A stretch of DNA of 64,000 nucleotides from Mactromeris polynyma (GCA_032209605.1 JASFXZ010000057.1:930001-994000), one strand, 5' to 3'. Positions 11,280-23,759 are shown, counted from the first letter of the stretch. Notes: generated from the sequence alone by a model not told the origin. Numbers and translations: made by a program.

Positions 11280-11760
11280 ATGCCTTTGATAGTGCGAATT
11301 GCATCCCATGCGTGCTAGACAGACATCAACCCCACGCAGTGGTTATCTTCCCGTGCAGTACAGCAATAACTCTGATAACTATAAGGGGAGATCACTGCAT
11401 AGGAGATTGGACAGACATGTTTACTTCTGGCGCGACCTTGAACTCTACTTCTATTTCAAAGACTAGCCGTTGCAATCCGATTGCTTCACCTCATTCCTAA
11501 TTATACGGAATCAGGGGCAGAATGAATTGTTTAATATAACATACCACAGAGATGAACAGTAACTACAAATATAATTTAACATGGGTGTGTAGAATATATA
11601 ACAGTATTTGTGCAGTATATTAATGGTCAGAATCCATTCTGAAATATTGTTACGACTCATCTGTCATGCACGTCCATGTACAAGGTATGTTATTAGGTCT
11701 ATAAAAAATTTAAGAATGAAAGCAGACTCTATTTATGAATGAATATCGTAGTTCTGCAAT
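11280..11760 (+). repeat. Dispersed repeat, copy 1 (paralogue at 23760-24205)
   Basis: Collinear with 23760-24205: shared blocks include GCATCCCATGC, CATGTTTACTT, TTATACGGAAT/ATACGGAATAA, AATGGTCAGAATCC, GGAATATTGTT/GAAATATTGTT and a GAATGAAAGC followed by GAATGAAT. Copy 1 contains an additional 92 bases at 11327-11418. No coding frame is conserved between the copies, so this is a non-coding repeat. Confidence 0.8.
11327..11418. mobile_element. 92-bp insertion with a 9-bp flanking duplication
   Basis: GACAGACAT occurs at 11318-11326 and again at 11410-11418, bracketing sequence absent from the paralogous repeat at 23760-24205. The inserted part contains AACTCTGATAACTATAAGGG and GGAGATCACTGCATAGG, which resemble 43600-43650 (AACTCTGATACCCGTGAGGG, GGAGATCACTGCGTAGC). 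This looks like a small insertion of a sequence also present at that other locus. Confidence 0.6.
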
Positions 11761-14700
11761 ATTAACGCATGCGCAAAACAGGCAGATGGTAATGGAATGG
11801 ATTATTCGGAAAAGAGATAAAAATAATCGAAAGGATTTTATTCATATCCGAGCCCCATGAGCAAAATGAAAAAGGAATAAAAATAGGGTTGCCGGCTTCC
11901 AGCCGGCGACTAACAACCAACATGTTGAGCTGTGAACTTGAGGTATAGCTTGTGGCTGCTTCCAGTAAGAATAGAGTTACAGCCCTAATTGACTTACTTA
12001 CAAATTGCATATAAAGCATGGAAGCTTGTGTAAATGCTATTGAGGTATATTTTTACCAAACCTATTTGAGCATATCATCAGCACGTTCCCGTTGCATGAT
12101 TTTTGACAGAGTTATTGCCCTTTAATGAAAGAATTTTGATAGAAAATTTCACTGTGAAACTACTCTGTTTTTTTCGATCATATTCAAGATTGCCAATTGA
12201 TGGCCGTCTTGGATTTTCTCAAACACTTGTGGACCAAAATATGTCTACAGTTCTTGGAAGGTTTTTATGGAATTCACACAAACATACTATGTGAGGAATT
12301 GTAATTTGTGACTTGAATTTTTCCCAATCAAATTCATGATGACCATCTGGTTGCCGTCTTGGATTTCTCAAAAACTTAAGGGGTATTAATCATCTTCATT
12401 GATAGCTCTAGTTTTGATTTATAATGACTTAATATTCTGCTTTGTTTACCAAGCCAATCCACAGTTTCTGCATGGTCATTCCATGTTATCTCTTTTATTG
12501 CATCTTGCCTTTGTAATATTATGCGGTCTTGTCCCAAAGAAATCAATATTCCTGGACTTCAAGTATAATAATTTCCACCACTATTTCAATGCTTTCTTGT
12601 TGCAGCTTTTCAGTGTTGCAGCTTTCAATAAGGTGATTATGTGCTTGTGGGAACACTCATTTCAAAATAGCTGCTTTGTGAGACTAAATTCAAACAAAAT
12701 GAAGAAATTAAAATCCATTTTCGCATGTTTTGTTCCAGATTTGGTGAAGGCCCTTGTTGGTGATGATGCCTTTTAATTTTTGCTTTGGATTTGGTTTCAG
12801 TTTATGTGTGAAATGGCGTTTAGAGTTAGAATACCTTTTGTTTCCCTGTATAGTAAGAATGTAAACGATATGCTCATCTCACGATATGATACGTATCGCG
12901 ATACAGCCGTCATGATATGATTCATATCGCAATGCATGTTCTTGTGATCAAGACTTTATTTAACGACTGGAAATGCACCTTTCTGCATACATTTTTATGC
13001 ATCCATTTATAATTATGGTTAAGCAATAATCAGATGTAAAGTAACAAATTAAATGTGTACTTACCAATTTACTTGTTTTCACAACTATAAGTAAGATATG
13101 CAAGAATTCTAAAAAAAAACAATTCAAGGTCAACTTCAATTTCTTTTTACAAAATCATAGGAACAAAATACACCAAGATCTTAAACTCTATCACCATTCT
13201 AAAATTGACTTGGCAATGAATTGGTCACACTTCGTGTCTCAACTGGCCTAGCTGTAAGACAGGGTCAGCTGTCTTAATTGGTTAGACCAAATACTGTCTG
13301 TGTTGCAAGATTGAGCCATTGCAGCAAGATATGGATGATGACGTTTGGTTTGTGTTGCCATGTTATGTGTGTTTCTGACTGTTTCCCTGACTTGTTACAA
13401 GACTCATCCATAAAACAATGGTGGCACATTTGTCATATTCTGATATATTGCTTTTCGGGCGCTGTCCCTTTCTGTAAAACAGAATCCAAATTGGGCACAG
13501 ATTTTATACTGGTATGAAGCTGGAGGTGACCTTTATGTTTGACAACCACCCTTTGTATGATGCAAATTATGAGATTTGGCACGCCATTTGATTGTATCCG
13601 AACTATAGACGCCATACCAAACCATGCCCTATGAATCTTGAGACTTAATTCTGTCAATGAAAGAAGGCTGCACTCCTGTAGATCCATGACTGTTACCTCA
13701 GCTGTGGTATATGTCACACTCTGACTTTCTAATTGGTTTACTTAGGATGTATAAATGAGTACAGTACATAGATAGCTATCTGCCATTTGTCAGCTGTACT
13801 AAATTTTGTAAATGATATGTAAAATGAACTTTTTGACATCTTCCATGTTTTAATGCTATTGGAATGGTCAGTTGCTTGAAAGGCATGCTGGTAAATGGCA
13901 AGTCTGACACATGGTTTGAATGTTTGATGCTTGTTTATGATGTCTGAAGTGTTGTTTAAAGCAATTAACTTTTGTTAATTGGGAAAGACATATGTTTACA
14001 GTTATATGGTAGGCATACAAATGGATGGAAATGTAGTGTCCTTACATTACCTCCCTGTGACCTTGCTTGGTCTTCTGTGGAGACAAGGTCAGAAACATCA
14101 GTGTCAAGTAATATTAATGTCCAAGTTGTCTTACTTACTCAGCTGACCTGTGGCAGTACAATGGTCGGACTTGTCAATTTAGATTTGTTTAACATTTGCC
14201 AATATGATCTTGACAAACATTTTCTTGGAATGGTTGCTTGATTTAAATGCTTCAATGTGGGTATAATGCAGACTGCAATATGTTAACTGCACGTTTGTCT
14301 TCTGGCGGTATTTAGTTTGGAATAATGCATGTGTTTGTTATGCAACTTGACGTCAACACTTAATCCAACATCACAGAAAGACATTTTTGTTGGTCTTTTA
14401 TTGGTATTTCAATTTATCATTTTGGGAAAATCCACTCTCTTGATAATTTCAGGTTTCGTTTGATTGCAATGAATTATAAGCTTCATGAAACATATCCCGC
14501 ACAGCAAGTTTGTTAAAGAGCTTAATTCATTCTTATATCATTGTTATTATACTGCATATAGTTATCATCATTAGTGACTTATCTTTTATCTCTTAAAAGT
14601 CATGGATAAACATATGTAGCAGGTAACTTGAACAGTGCATTCCAAAACTGCTAAAAACTGATTTTATTGTAAATATTTTCTTTGAAGTTTTTGTATGACA

Positions 14701-16685
14701 AGTGTGCAGCATAGTTGTGATTTTGTGCTGCTGTTGTGGGATTAACTGAATAACTTGCAGATTTAAGTGAAAGATAATTGGGCAATTAAGTTTAATGTTA
14801 TAATCATTGGGGTAATAGAGCAATTTTGTATCAATTTTTTTTTGGCACTCTTAGGGGAATTGTTGTGAGGTGCCTTGAGAAGAGAAATTAACATCACAAT
14901 AGGAAAGTATGAAAAACATTAATTAACAAAACAAAGTATACATTTCTACTTCCAGAGCTTTTGCTCATTAACTTTTAATGTACAAGCATGTACAAGATTA
15001 GAATCATGAAATATGTGAAATGTTTGTGGTTCATGACTGAATACATCAACAATGCTGTAACAAAGGAAATTCAACATGGACCAGAGGAAAATATACATTT
15101 TGGAGAGATTTTGTTTCTGTTTTTAAGAAAGAAAAAAACAACATGTGTTATAATTAAGTTTATCATTTATTAGAAAAGCAAAACAACAAGTGTTAATCTA
15201 ATCAATACACACATACAACATAGCTGTACTAAGTTATCAATGCCAGAACTAACCAAAAAATGTAGGAAAATTAGAATTTTAATGCAGTTACTCGTTTGAG
15301 AGAATTATGATGACAAGTTGTGGGTAACAATGTTTTGAAAATTTTAAATTACTCACTCCTGTGTTATTATTTCTTGATTTGTTTGGAAAGATATTGCTCT
15401 TTTATGTCCTTTGTTTAATGCAATGCATTTGAAATTGCATGCATTGTGAATTCTAAGAAAACTATGATATTCTGCATGCAATCTTCATGCATCCAATGAT
15501 AAACATATTGCAGTGCAGTATTGCAGTGAAGAGTGGGCATCAATTTTGCGGCTGGTAACAACAGATTTCTTTCCCACTTAGATAGTGTTACCTTTAGCAG
15601 ATATGAACCAATAATTATTCTATGATGTTTGCGCCACCATGGATATTGTATTATGTTTTAACCAGATCTTTGGACTCTAGGCCTCTTGACACTATGACAG
15701 TAATATTAAATAGATGAGTTAAGAGCATTTTGAGCAGCTAAGTACCTAGGAAAAATGGATTATGTATATATATTAAATATTGTTTTCAGACAATACTGTT
15801 AGTATTTCTGGCACAGGTGAACATCTGCTATCATTTATATTGTCTTCCTGGCATTGGGATTTTGTAAGTGATATGCTTTTCTCCTCTGTTCCATAGCATT
15901 CTAGTAAGCTGTACTGGTAGTATTGAAAACTGGCTTAGCTGCATGTTCGCTTATACCCAGTAGATAATATATGTAAATCACTATTGTAATGGACAATTGT
16001 CATTGCATAACGAGAATAATGTGATTATTCATTGAATATTTGTGTGGTATTCTCTTTGTTTAGTATTATTTGTGATATAACTATGACATGCGACTTACAT
16101 CATATTGTCTGAGAATTGTGAAATATAAAGTTCAGTTGTTAGACTTCTGTGTATATTTGTGATTTCATGAACTCAATAAATGGAATGGATTAACACATTT
16201 AAGGTAAGCCTGATTTTAATATGTCATTTTAAACTGTTAGATATTATTATATCAATATTCTGTATGACTTGAGAATTACTGTTTTGTATCAGCTTTTTCT
16301 GCTGATGCATCATATTGTTCATAATTTTTTTATTTGTGAATATAAAAATGTGGAAAGTGTCAAGACTTCTGTGTTGCCAAAATATAAAAAAAAAATCGGG
16401 TAAAAAAATTGGACAATTAATTTTCTTTAACAAAAACACCACTGCATATTCAGCTATGTGTAGCAGAACCGTGTATTATTGTTACCTAGGTATTGATTAC
16501 CTATGTTAAATCAAAATAGGATGATATGCTTTCCTGAGCTGATCTAGGTTGAGTAGCACCAACTTCAACCATTTTGCTTCTGTAATGAAAGGATCACTAT
16601 AATTTCATGAAATTCCATGAAATTTTGAAAATGTGAAATTTGTTTAAATATGAAGTTATGTTTTGAGGAACATGAAAAATTGGTC
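11761..16685. other. Non-coding DNA with decayed repeats
   Basis: No gene can be supported. At 12080-12390 two diverged units share GGCCGTCTTGGATTTTCTC / TTGCCGTCTTGGATTTCTC, a decayed dispersed repeat. At 12868-12945 there is a cluster of palindromes (GATACGTATC, TATCGCGATA, ATGATATGATTCATATCG). A 125-codon frame at 12399-12776 has no recognisable domain. The remainder is plain AT-rich DNA. Confidence 0.4.
12868..12945. repeat. Palindrome-rich repeat end
   Basis: Short palindromes of the TATCGCGATA and GATACGTATC type are packed together. This style is common near the ends of hAT-like elements, but no partner end was found nearby. Confidence 0.45.
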
Positions 16686-16689
16686 AATG

Positions 16690-16763
16690 GCGCTACTGGG
16701 ATTCAAACCTGGGTCTACGGATTGCCGGTCCGTTATGCTAAACACTACACCACAGCGACCTGA
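16690..16763 (-). pseudogene. tRNA-Ala-like pseudogene or SINE head
   Basis: On the minus strand the 73-74 nt stretch has an A-box TGGTGTAGTGTTTAGC, an anticodon stem ACGGA/TCCGT with loop CCGGCAA (GGC at the anticodon position, but C instead of U before it), and a B-box GGTTTGAATCC. The 3' arm AGCGCCA would pair with TGGCGCT, but the 5' arm reads GGTCGCT, so the acceptor stem is broken. It is therefore a decayed tRNA copy or SINE head, not a functional gene. Confidence 0.65.
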
Positions 16764-17530
16764 CGTCATTTTCGTGTAACTGTCTTGTTCTTGTTAAGTT
16801 GACTTTTTACAAAAGCGCTCAATGAATTGAGACTTATTGCAAGAAGTTGATGTTTCTGTTATTACTACTTGTGAAGTTGATCAAACAGAAAATCAAAGTA
16901 CTGGAAGTGACTTGGGAATCCCAAATGTCAAATTGCTATAGTGGCAGTGCGCTAGTCAGCTTTTGGGGGGCTGACACTGATACCTATGCCTGCAAATGGG
17001 AAAGTTTTGTGTTTTTGATTGACATATGGAAAGGGGGATTTTAAGCCAAACTTTGATGTTTTTTTTGTACTGTTTTTGATCAGTTATGACAAATATACAA
17101 TATTTTCTGACAAATGTCGACTTAATATGTTATATCCATGTTGGGAGTATCACTTAAAGGTATTCATTTCTGTGTGAGTGCAAGAAGATCAAGCAATTCA
17201 TGCACACATGATTTCAGACAACTGTTTGTTAATAAAATATATGAACATATATTAAGCATCCCCAACTTTCATCGAAAATAACCAAACTTTTACCTGAAAT
17301 GTGAGAATTTATAAACTTTCTGTTGGCATTTGGACTCAGATATTTTCATTGATCTGAGTAATATAACAATGATGTTGAATGTTAGATCAGAAAAACAATT
17401 CTTGCATGGAACTTCTAACATCAAATTAATTGTACATGAAATTGATATTTATTACAAATGTTTTGTTTAGTCTTGTATATTTTACCATGATTGTGAAACA
17501 AGTTATTATAACTTATATTGATCACTTTTA

Positions 17531-17667
17531 TAGGGGTGTCACTAATATTCGAACTAGCAGGAAAATCATCAAGAGTATGCGGGGGCTCTGGGGGGGTACT
17601 CCACTTAATTAAGATCACTCATACAAGAAAAGTAGCCGGGTGCTACCGGCTCTTATTGACACCCCTG
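17531..17667. mobile_element. Small hAT-like MITE
   Basis: About 137 bp with inverted ends: TAGGGGTGTCACTAATATTC on the left and, in reverse complement from the right, CAGGGGTGTCAATAAGAG. The end sequence fits hAT. It contains a G-rich stretch (GGGGGCTCTGGGGGGG) and no coding sequence. The 8 flanking bases on each side (CACTTTTA, CTCTAAGT) do not match, so the duplication has decayed or the ends are slightly misplaced. Confidence 0.65.
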
Positions 17668-17704
17668 CTCTAAGTGATTGTTTACTTAGGGATTGTGAAG
17701 CATT

Positions 17705-17790
17705 ATGGTTTAGTCTCTCTTAAGGCAAGATTCAAACTCACAACCTTTCGATCAGGAAACAGGCACTCTACCCCTTGAACCAGTGTTTTC
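17705..17790 (-). mobile_element. tRNA-like SINE head
   Basis: On the minus strand GGTTCAAGGGGTAGAGTGCC matches an A-box region and GAGTTTGAATCTTG a B-box region with roughly tRNA spacing. No complete cloverleaf forms. It abuts the MITE at 17531-17667. A further hAT-like end, CAGTGTTTTCAATAAG, begins at about 17783 without a visible partner. Confidence 0.55.
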
Positions 17791-18319
17791 AATAAGTTTT
17801 GGTTGAACCAGCTTAAACAGAAAAGTAACTGACCAGCTAGGGGGGTCTCAGGGGATAAAAAAAATAACCAAATATATATACTTACTTATATATTCATGTC
17901 TCATTAAAGAAACATAGCGACTATTTTGGTTTTTAGGGGCTTAGATTGCTGTGACCACTAAACAATCTTGTAATTAAATTCATACGAGAGTATAATTAAC
18001 GACAGATGAATTTTATTCAACTAAAAATTGTTGCAAATTAATGATCAAATTAATGGATGGAGATAAAAACTTTCATGGAGAAAATGTTACATTGTTCATT
18101 CGGCATTTTACAATCATTCTTCAACATATAAAAAAATTCATGCCGACTCAAGCATTACAGTGTAACAAAATGCATTAATAATTAACGAAATTCACAGCAT
18201 CAATCTTGATTGTTATGACTGAATTTTCCAAATAATCATGGAACTAATTTCCTGTGTATGTAAATTAAGCAGTAACAAAAAATACAGAAAAGTAGAAAAG
18301 GCAATGTGCTTGACATTCT

Positions 18320-18540
18320 GTTACCCTGTCTGAGTCACTTGGTAGAGCGCTCAGGGCTGCGTCACTAGGGAGGTCCGGATTGGATTCCCGAGCGGAGCAT
18401 GTCATACCTTCCGAGACATTGGGCTAGGACCATTTGTCCTTCACCTCTGATTGTGATGGAGAAGTTGTTTGAGGAAGGGCAAGTTAGCACTGATTAATAA
18501 TTTATTCAAGGTCAGGTCAACCAGTCGCCAAGTATAACTG
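18320..18540 (+). mobile_element. tRNA-derived SINE
   Basis: The head contains TGAGTCACTTGGTAGAGCGC (A-box) and CCGGATTGGATTCCCGAGC (B-box). A body of about 130 bases follows (CCGAGACATTGGGC, CACCTCTGATTGTGATGG, GAAGGGCAAGTTAGC) and the element fades into ATAATTTATTCAAGG near 18510. The head-body organisation identifies a SINE of a family different from the one at 7566-7858. Confidence 0.65.
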
Positions 18541-19841
18541 TAAAATGGCTCAAAAATATCAACATTCTCTATAAAAAATTTGTCATGTACATGTATGTAC
18601 ATTTTTTGGTACCCAGGGTGATTTTCCCCATTAATAAAGTTGTAAATTTCTCAGTAATTTCATGAATGGAGCTTAGTAGTTTTACATTCGAATGTAGGCA
18701 GTATAATCATCTAATGAGACAAAATTGATCGGAGTAAATTTTATGGTTAACAACTCAGCATAGGGTGAGCAATATAACTCCATGCAAAACTTTCGTCTAT
18801 CAGACATCGCCATGTTTTAAGAGTGATCAAAAGCAAATATGTTTTGACATCGAATTCTTGTATTATTTCATTTTAAAATAAACGTATAATAGCTGATAAT
18901 ATTACAAATTGTCTGCTCAGAATTTATTTTTTATACTAAAAGTGTAACATAGTCTCAAAAAATTTGTGATTCCATTAAAGGCCCCGCCCTCATGGGCGGC
19001 GCCAATGATTATAAAGGGGCTCCTTGGCATCACCGAGTGCTGTTTTGGATTTTGATATATATTCTTGGTGAATAATATTGTGAAGACTTGACTGGCTTTT
19101 GCATTAGACATTGTGAAGGTTTGAATGTTACTTGCACTATGTATATTATGCTCAATTGCACATTATTTCGTAGTAGATTATAACTGTGGTTTGGAAATCA
19201 GTAAGAAATCACAGTAAGAATCGGTGATGTTCATCCTTGAATACTGTGGACGGAATGGTTAACCTTTCCTATTTGCATTGTTCAGCAATCTGAATGACAG
19301 GCCTGATCCATAATGTCTTGATACTTCTTTGTCTTGTGGTTATTTTTTGCATATGATGTTCATTTATGTCTGTAATGACAATAGAAATTTTTGGTTAAAA
19401 TTACAGAACAAAAAATAGTCCCGGTTGAGCAATTTCTGTATTGATGCAAATTCAACATTTTTGAAACCTTGTTTGATAAATGTAAATCTGTTTACTTGGT
19501 CAATCATCAGACTAAATGTACATTTGGGACTGAGTCATATTTGTTATATTGCGAATTAAGGAGAGATCTATATTGTAAGTGTGTCTCCAGACAAGTTATT
19601 GCTTGATCTTGCTACTTTTTATCCTTAGTTTTCAAAGCACAAATCTTAGTTGAGTCCTTAAATGGCTATATACTTGTTTGTGGCAGACATTACATCAATT
19701 TTCCATTCTCTTGAGGGTAACACGGCGGATATTGTGAACTTGAGAAAATAAAATGTCAACTTGGGTGATTTTAGAATGTGCCAAATGTGTCTGACCACTT
19801 GACATGTTGGTTAAAAATGTAAAACAGTGAAAACTTTACTA
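18541..19841. other. Non-coding DNA with one shared 59-bp block
   Basis: No supported gene. The only notable feature is the GC-rich block at 18948-19006, which recurs at 24651-24709. Confidence 0.4.
18948..19006. repeat. 59-bp GC-rich repeat, copy 1
   Basis: Runs from CATAGTCTC through TTCCATTAAAGGCCC to CATGGGCGGCGCCAAT and matches 24651-24709 over exactly the same length, with about six differences. It contains the imperfect palindrome CCGCCCTCATGGGCGG. Flanking sequence is unrelated at the two loci. Confidence 0.75.
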
Positions 19842-20602
19842 CAATGAAACCGGTCTTAACCGACCTCTTCCGGACCAGGTCAATTTTTAGGTTTTCACAG
19901 GTGTTCCGTTTTTCCTGGACTTTTAAAGTTTGTTCGTGTATCGACTCTTGGGTACGTGTTTCAGGTCTATTTTGCATACAGTGTTCAACTTTTCTTTCCT
20001 TGTCTACCCACTTTAACTCTGTGTGGGCGTAACATGTGATGTTTGTAGAGCGATTGCATGGTTAATTTATGATGAATCAAGCTTTAACTAATGTAGAGCC
20101 GCAGTTGCCAATTAGTGGCAATTACTGGCAATTACTGTAGATTGAGGTAGACCCTTAAACCCTTTTTATTTGATCACCATATTTAAGTAAACACTTGTTT
20201 ATACCTGTGCAAGATTATAATTGAATAGGAAAATTAGCGATTCACGCTGGTCATTTTGGCATTTTCACAACTCTTTAATTTCCTTAGCAACAACACAATC
20301 ATGATCTCCCAACCTTGTTTATTGCAGCGTTAACATGCACTAGTGCGCAGGCACAACATATTGACACATCACGTTGTACGTTGACAAATATAAAACAAAC
20401 CAGATTTACCCCTTTGGTTTTCTCAGGTAGTTTTAATGAACATACTACAAAATTCATCCTGACAGCCGTTAGGTGTTTGGTTTTCACAGAGTGTGGTATT
20501 CTCAGGTTTTTGAACAAAAAACAAAGAACGAAAATATCGGGACCAACTAAAGTGTTCTGTTTAGACAGTAGTAACAGATTTCGGTTTTGACAGGTTTCAT
20601 TG
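19842..20602. mobile_element. Non-autonomous pogo/Tc1-mariner-like element
   Basis: Inverted ends CAATGAAACCGGTCTTAACC (left) and, in reverse complement, CAATGAAACCTGTCAAAACC (right), each flanked by TA (19840-19841 and 20603-20604). TA duplication and ends of this form fit the pogo/Tigger branch of Tc1/mariner. The 761-bp interior has no transposase motif; overlapping short frames on both strands (20299-20658) are not coding in my judgement. Confidence 0.75.
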
Positions 20603-20816
20603 TATAAACAATAAAGGGAATTGTTTTTAATGTGGTAAAAGCTGACCTTATGGGGCAAACTGTGATATCTGCAGCTCGGGCAGCAGTGTAGGCAGCGTTA
20701 AATTCAAGCAAACAACATCTGAAATCCTTAACTTATCACATGAATTAACATTAATAGTCATTTTATAAATGACGTATTTGTAGATCTGTGATTCGATAGG
20801 GCTGTCATTGATACTA

Positions 20817-22174
20817 CACTGCAACTCCAATATAACGCGATGGAGGGGGTCCAAAGACTCGTGATCGCGTTATATCCAACCGCGGTATAAATCTAAAACA
20901 TGAACAATTGAGAAGGGATACCAACTTACCCCACCCACCCAATATAGCGTTGTGCATACAACGTTTTCATAAATTTCGCATTTGTTTTAATAAATAGGTA
21001 GATGAAAATATATAAAACTTATTTCTGCATTATTATTTGAAACTATTTCAAAACAAAACTCATTAATTATTTAAAACAAAGCTAAAATATGGTAATTTCT
21101 CTTTTGGAACCGCGATATTTTGCGGCATTTGTAATATTTGTTACCCGTGAAAATTACCCCCTGTGACACTCTCGCAAAATACATGTGAACATTGCCGAAT
21201 TTATTCAATAATTATATCTAATTCGTATCAATATTTATCCGTTATTCACCAGGACAAAAGAATAATCCATTGCGTAAACTGTTGATTGGACCAACAATCA
21301 CGCGTGAAAAATCGATGGCCTACAGTTTTTGCACCACGCCTGGTCGTATCCTTATAACATACGTCTCATAAAGCATTTCACGTCAATCAAAATGTGAATT
21401 TGACAAAATCACCACCCACGACGGTCAACCTCTGAAACTAGAAGACGACGCGGCGCCTTTGAACTCTGCGAGTAGAAAATTTTCCACGTGCGTTGCATCA
21501 AACATTGGGCCGACTACTTGATCTAAAAAGTCGATCCGCAGCACCTTTGTAGTCTGCTAGAACATTGTTTTTGACTCACAGCACTTCGAACATTGTCCGC
21601 TTTTGCCTTGACTTAAAAGGTAAACATGTCGATACACAGCTACTTTTTGTGACAAATTGAGAAATAGTCGACCGACACATCTAGTAGATATGTTTGAACA
21701 ACAAGTGCTGTATTAATTGTAATTAGCGCATCCGGATATTGAAAACAGGTTTGCATTGTCATTTAGTTTATTGAGGATTAACACTCCTTTGTTCCATGAT
21801 TGACTGCCCTACTCACATGACGTCATAGATTCAGCACAATCCAAGGTCAAATTACGTTGATGTTTACATAATGTGTTGAAAACTATTAGAAGGTGACATT
21901 TGAGTAAATATTGATGGCTATTATAATTGGACATATATCTCTTATGGTGCGTATATTCAGTTTAATCTCGTTGATTCTCGATCGCGGTTCGTTAACAGCA
22001 CGTGATTTTGCGAAAGAGCAGACAGCAAATGGCGAAAAAATACGATTTTGATCAATTTTTCGTCCTTTTTTGAAAATGTTTGGATTTTTCATGAAAATAA
22101 TCAGGAGCCACGACGACATCGCGTTATAATCGATATCGTGCTATAACCGACCGCGGTGTAACGGAGTTGCAGTG
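20817..22174. mobile_element. Non-autonomous pogo-like element, 1.36 kb
   Basis: Perfect 12-bp inverted ends CACTGCAACTCC / GGAGTTGCAGTG, flanked by TA at 20815-20816 and 22175-22176. Subterminal motifs CGCGTTATA and CCGCGGT recur at both ends (20864-20888 and 22119-22159). This matches the pogo/Tigger style of Tc1/mariner. The interior has no recognisable transposase, only short frames, and is richer in CpG than its surroundings. Removing it with one TA restores GTCATTGATACTATCAATAT, so the target was itself a repeat end. Confidence 0.82.
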
Positions 22175-22429
22175 TATCAATATCGATGCATCAACAATTT
22201 TTTTCTGTTGATCGATATTCGATACACACATACAAATATCGATATTACGGCGGGAAAATACGCTAGAATGGGTACAGTCTAAAAATGTGCCAAGAAGGGC
22301 ATTTACTTGATCCATTATGTAATCTTAGGATTTCCATGAATATCCACAGAATGGTGATGTACAGAGAATTAAGACTCTTAAATCGCAGTTACTCAAAAGG
22401 AAATCATACAAATTGTGTACAAGAAATGC

Positions 22430-22890
22430 ATTGATGCAAAGCATCCAAAGGTGCTGCAAAACATGGCGGCACAGTGTTTTGGAATAGCGTAATGACGGAA
22501 AATGTTTTGGAATAGTCCATTTTCATACTATCATTTCCTTTTAACACCGTAACTTGCATAACTATCCACGTTACAAGTACCAATATGTTAATATTGATAT
22601 AAGTAAATTGAAAATGAAGTTTTTTTAATTAATAATTTTTTATTTTATCTTCGACACCTAACACACATGCTGTTTATGTAGAATCGTCTGTTTTAGAATA
22701 GTCCATTTTCACACTATCATTGGTGTGTATTTCCTTTTTAACACCGTAACTTGCATGAATATTCACGTTACAAGTACCACTGTGTTAATATTGATTTAAG
22801 TAAAGTGAAAATCAAGATTTTTATAATTCATTTTTTTTTTTTTATCTTCGACACCTAACACACGTGCTGTTTATGTGGAATCGTCCTATT
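22430..22890. repeat. Dispersed repeat with a tandem duplication of about 195 bp
   Basis: Two tandem units begin near 22497 and 22690. Each runs AATAGTCCATTTTCA, AACACCGTAACTTGCAT, CACGTTACAAGTACCA, TGTTAATATTGATWTAAG and TTATCTTCGACACCTAACAC, then GCTGTTTATGT and GAATCGTC. The first 130 bases match the window start in inverted orientation. Divergence between units is modest. Confidence 0.8.
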
Positions 22891-23759
22891 TTTCGGGGAT
22901 CTGCAAGTATTTATCATAAACATATCAATTTAACTTTGTAAAAGACATTCATTCAACAATACAAATGCATTAAAAATATTTTATTTCTAAATCATAAAAA
23001 TACAAAAAGTAACGTGTAATATATACTGCAGTTTAACCCTTAATAAAATCAAAGCACTGAAAGCGCAGAAAGACTGGGGCAGACGAAGTTTCTTGTGTTC
23101 TGCAAAGACTTGTCAACCAGAGATTGTAGAAGCATTGTACAGCCTCACTCGGGGGTGGAAAGAGGGACTGATTCATTTACAAGCAATTTTACTTTCAATG
23201 CGTCCATGTATGGACTAGTTTAAACTGGACCATCGATAAGACAGGTTTTAGTTTACCGGCTTCACTTTGAAGCGATCTGTGTGTCGGGCGAGTACTCTCA
23301 CTGTCTTAACGTTTCTTGTTTTTATACGAACCTTGTTATAAATCATTTGATTGCCAGTGGTCAACAGTTGTCGTTCCTGGGAGGATATTTTACGTTAAAC
23401 TACATGGGAGGAATTCAAGAAATAAAAGTTGGAGAGTGCCTCATTAAAGGTGTCGTTCTGGGAGGGAATGCAGTAGGGATAAAAAAAATACTTCAATAGT
23501 TTGTAATAAATTTTGAAAACAAAAAGGCTTTAATAATTATAATAACATTCCTTTTTTTGGTAATTGAGTTAAAGTATATATATGCGTCGTATCGGAAAAA
23601 ATCGTATCTCCATGTAGTTTTATCTATTCATATAGTATCATGTGATGACCGAATCGTGTCATGCCCTACAATATCCTCTAAGAAATTGTTCCAAGTTTAT
23701 ACGAAATTCGGTGTGGATGCCAGTTAATGTTTCCATTCGATATCTCCATGCATTGCGGT
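22891..23759. other. Non-coding DNA, nothing recognised
   Basis: A 72-codon frame at 23281-23499 has no recognisable domain. No repeat or RNA gene was identified. Confidence 0.4.

Noticed and set aside
12399..12776. 125-codon plus-strand frame, the longest outside the transposons after the palindrome artefacts
   Set aside because: It has no recognisable domain, a composition like translated AT-rich DNA, and overlaps the end of a decayed repeat region; no splice context stands out.
16690..16763. Functional tRNA-Ala gene
   Set aside because: The acceptor stem does not pair and the base before the anticodon is C instead of U.
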